DNA from: Byssochlamys sp. IMV 00236
Taxonomy: Eukaryota > Ascomycota > Eurotiomycetes > Eurotiales > Thermoascaceae
Assembly (NCBI GenBank): GCA_001931875.2
Contig: MSJH02000827.1
Location: 248,001 to 312,000, forward strand
Direction: 5' to 3'
DNA: 64,000 nt
Shown here: piece by piece, positions 61,834 to 64,000 of the stretch
How positions within the stretch are numbered: position 1 is the first letter of the stretch
How the letters are laid out: the number at the start of each line of letters is the position of its first letter
Position numbers and translations under genes: made by a program
The notes under the pieces: generated by a model
Databases searched by the model: none
What the model was told of the DNA's origin: nothing
The model's input: the letters and a program-made list of their open reading frames with translations, nothing else

Positions 61834-64000
61834 GGTATGGTATAATTTCAGTGCCTTTTGGGGGGGGAAACTGGGCAGGTTGACTAGTTAAGTTAACTAG
61901 TTAACTGGTTAACTAATTCAGACCAACAAGTTGGTTCTGGGCCGAGGGGCGCAGCGACAACTCTAGATAGAGCAGCGAGGTTTACTCTGGCCCTCCGGAT
62001 GGAGACTGGCCTGGCGGGGCTGCCCCCGCTGGCCGAGCACATTGGCTGGAAATGTCTTGCTGGCTTGCTCATCCGGCCACGGGCGTTCCATGGGGCAGTC
62101 ATCATTTTCGTCTTCGTCTCGTTCTCTTGCCAATCCCCAAGTTGTACCGCCAACAGCATTGCTTGCACTGTTCTGAAGAAGTCGTTAAATGATGGACCAG
62201 AAAGCACATCCATCATTCATGATCGTTGCACGCAACTCCCCTTCTCGTTTTGCCAGTAGTTTCTCCTATCTCAGGGAACCATTCTGGCATCCTTGCCATC
62301 CCGAGCAAGAACAACGATAAGAATGATACCACCATTGGTATCATCGGGACCTAATTTGGGCTGGACCGCGAGCGGGCACTTACCGGCGTCTGTGTTCCCC
62401 CTACTCCGTACACTGGATGCGGCGCCCCTAGAGAAGAGATCTGATAGAGCAACCGCAACTCGATCAGAGAGATGACCTTGGAAAGTCATCCGGCCAGTCG
62501 AAGAACTTAAACAGACTCAAAAACTACTCGTCGTGAGCGTCTTGCTGGTGGTTCTCTCACGGAAAAGAGGAAGGGTTTCTGTTGGCATTCGCTGCAATGC
62601 CATAGAGAGCTCTGTTCGTTTCCTCTCCGTCGGGACCGTCTCATTGGATGGCGTTTCGGGCTTTGCGTCAAACCGGTTTGACTGCAACAGATGCGATGCG
62701 TGTCAGCCTTGGAAGCCAGCTACACGACACGAGCGCCTGATAAACAGAAAAAAAAAGACTTCGGGTGCTTGGTGGATGCCCCCATGTTGCTGGTGAATGT
62801 GATCACTGCTGCGCGGGATGTTCCGGGCAACTCCAAGGAATTAAGACTTGTGGCTTTGATCAATTTCCGGGATGACGACTGGCTTGACTGCCGCCCTCAT
62901 CAGCTGTAAATGGTGATGGCATCTTGGTCCGACCGCCATATAGTTATATATAAAGCCGACTTCCCCAGTACTGGACCTGAATTCAGCTGGAGCTCGGGTG
63001 TGCGTTCAGCTGGGCTCTGGTCGTCTAGCAGGCACGATACAGGGGCTGCCAGGGAGGGGAACTACTGCCAATACAATACAGATCCGCTCCAGGATTCGAA
63101 CGACGTCCTCCAGGATATAGTTATACTACAACGGTGAAGAAGATGACTGTGAACGCTATGGAGTACCATGCCGTATGCCACATGTTTAATTTGGCCCTTG
63201 ATAAGTAACGGTCGCCTGACGAAACACCATTGCGTGCGGAGAAGAGAGAGGAGAAGAGGAGAGAGGTCTTGGGACCTGACTATCGGAGCATTTACGGCAC
63301 TCTACTAATAATAATAATGCCTGCTAATATACCTCAACCCGTCAGTCGCCAGCAAGATCGTGCATTGGTCGTTGCAAGTATAGTACCATAGCACGGCAGC
63401 CCCGAGAGCCCGGCGTCGACTCCCCAGCTCCGCCCGAATGAGGTTGACCCGTCGGGCACGTGAGCCGAACTCCTCTCCGCGATGATCCAGCATCACCCTG
63501 AGGCATCGTCAGCCCTGTCAGCAACGAGAGAAGAAGAGAGAAAGAGATCAGCTGTCCTGTTCTGTATTTAGAAATTCCATTCGACGCAGAATAATAATCC
63601 CAGGGTCTCGCACAGTAGACTAGAGTTAGCTTCCCGTGTTATTATCCCAGAGCGGACGATTCACAGTTCATTCATTCCCCCGTAGGTTCGAGAGCTCCAG
63701 CCCAGCTAGCTAAGTAAGAATACTTAGTGGTTCAAGGTTGTCCAGGGAGCCACCAAGCCATGCGCTTGCGCCCGTCACTGTCATGATCCCGCGGGCGCAG
63801 GGCAGAAGGGAAACCCCCCACAAACCATCATCATCAGAATCAGAATCGAGCAAAGGCCACTCACTTAGCGCCTGAAAGCATCGTGCGCTACCCCCCCAGG
63901 ACCGCCGGATGCCCTTTAGGGTGCTCTCCGTCGTCAACACCACGTTTCGCCCTACCCACCCAATAATCCCGCCGTCAACCTAACTACTAACCACTAACTA

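Larger units (their letters stand above)
61418..64000. promoter_or_regulatory. Long gene-free region upstream of the MAP kinase
   Basis: 2.6 kb without a supported gene. The first 200 bp hold a (GCTT)n run and a long pyrimidine tract, typical of fungal promoter or 5' leader DNA. AGGGG/CCCCT stress-element-like strings occur (for example CGCCCCTAG near 62425), but such 5-mers are expected by chance. The frames at 62533-62909 and 63710-63943 lack start context and family support. The right end may be the flank of a gene outside the window. Confidence 0.5.

Noticed and set aside
63080..63110. Perfect B-box-like GTTCGAATCCT on the minus strand
   Set aside because: The flanking bases cannot form a five-pair T-stem, and no A-box or acceptor stem is found upstream.
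63710..63943. 77-codon minus-strand frame at the right edge
   Set aside because: Opens without clear ATG context, has no family match, and runs towards the window end. It cannot be judged without flanking sequence.

Overview
The window is nuclear DNA from a filamentous ascomycete, most likely a member of the Eurotiales such as Aspergillus. The evidence is many short (about 50-90 nt) GT..AG introns with internal CTRAY-type branch sites, genes packed on both strands, and clear orthologues of Aspergillus housekeeping genes (dbp10, the RPA 32-kDa subunit, end3, a CUL1-type cullin, AVL9, a Hog1/SakA MAP kinase). Exon chains were built by hand. Where I give a join, reading phase is kept across every intron.

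Left part (0.7-14.9 kb): a GMC flavin oxidoreductase (-), a fungal rhodopsin-domain (SAT4/Pth11-type) membrane protein (+), a small DUF202 membrane protein (-), a MATE efflux transporter (+) convergent with RPA2 (-), and a divergent RPA2/dbp10 pair. A 7.8-kb block follows in which I recognise no gene. It ends at a Zn(II)2Cys6 transcription factor (22.75-24.33 kb, +), and another 4.4 kb without a recognisable gene comes after that.

Middle (28.7-36.3 kb): a degenerate mosaic locus. Pieces of a UPF1-like SF1 helicase, and of a small coiled-coil protein with a GDAVTDALMF-type motif, occur in two or three copies on opposite strands. One arm pair includes the 5' flank. The copies carry in-frame stops, a frameshift, deletions and a roughly 0.57-kb insertion that holds a Ty3/gypsy-like integrase tail. 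Several stops and copy-to-copy differences are C-to-T or G-to-A changes at CpA/TpG, as expected from repeat-induced point mutation (RIP).

Right part (36.4-61.4 kb): an amino-acid permease (-), an eight-exon LaeA-like methyltransferase (-), END3 (+), a Mit_KHE1-family mitochondrial protein (-), an SRF1-like four-TM protein (+), a cupin (-), the cullin culA (+), AVL9 (-), a four-exon gene of a common fungal family of unknown function (-), and the nine-exon Hog1/SakA stress MAP kinase (-) with 2.6 kb of gene-free sequence upstream. END3 (endocytosis), AVL9 (late secretion), SRF1 (phospholipase D regulation) and culA (SCF ubiquitin ligase) lie close together, but nothing in the sequence shows that they act as one pathway. 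I see no tRNA, rRNA, CRISPR array or intact transposon.
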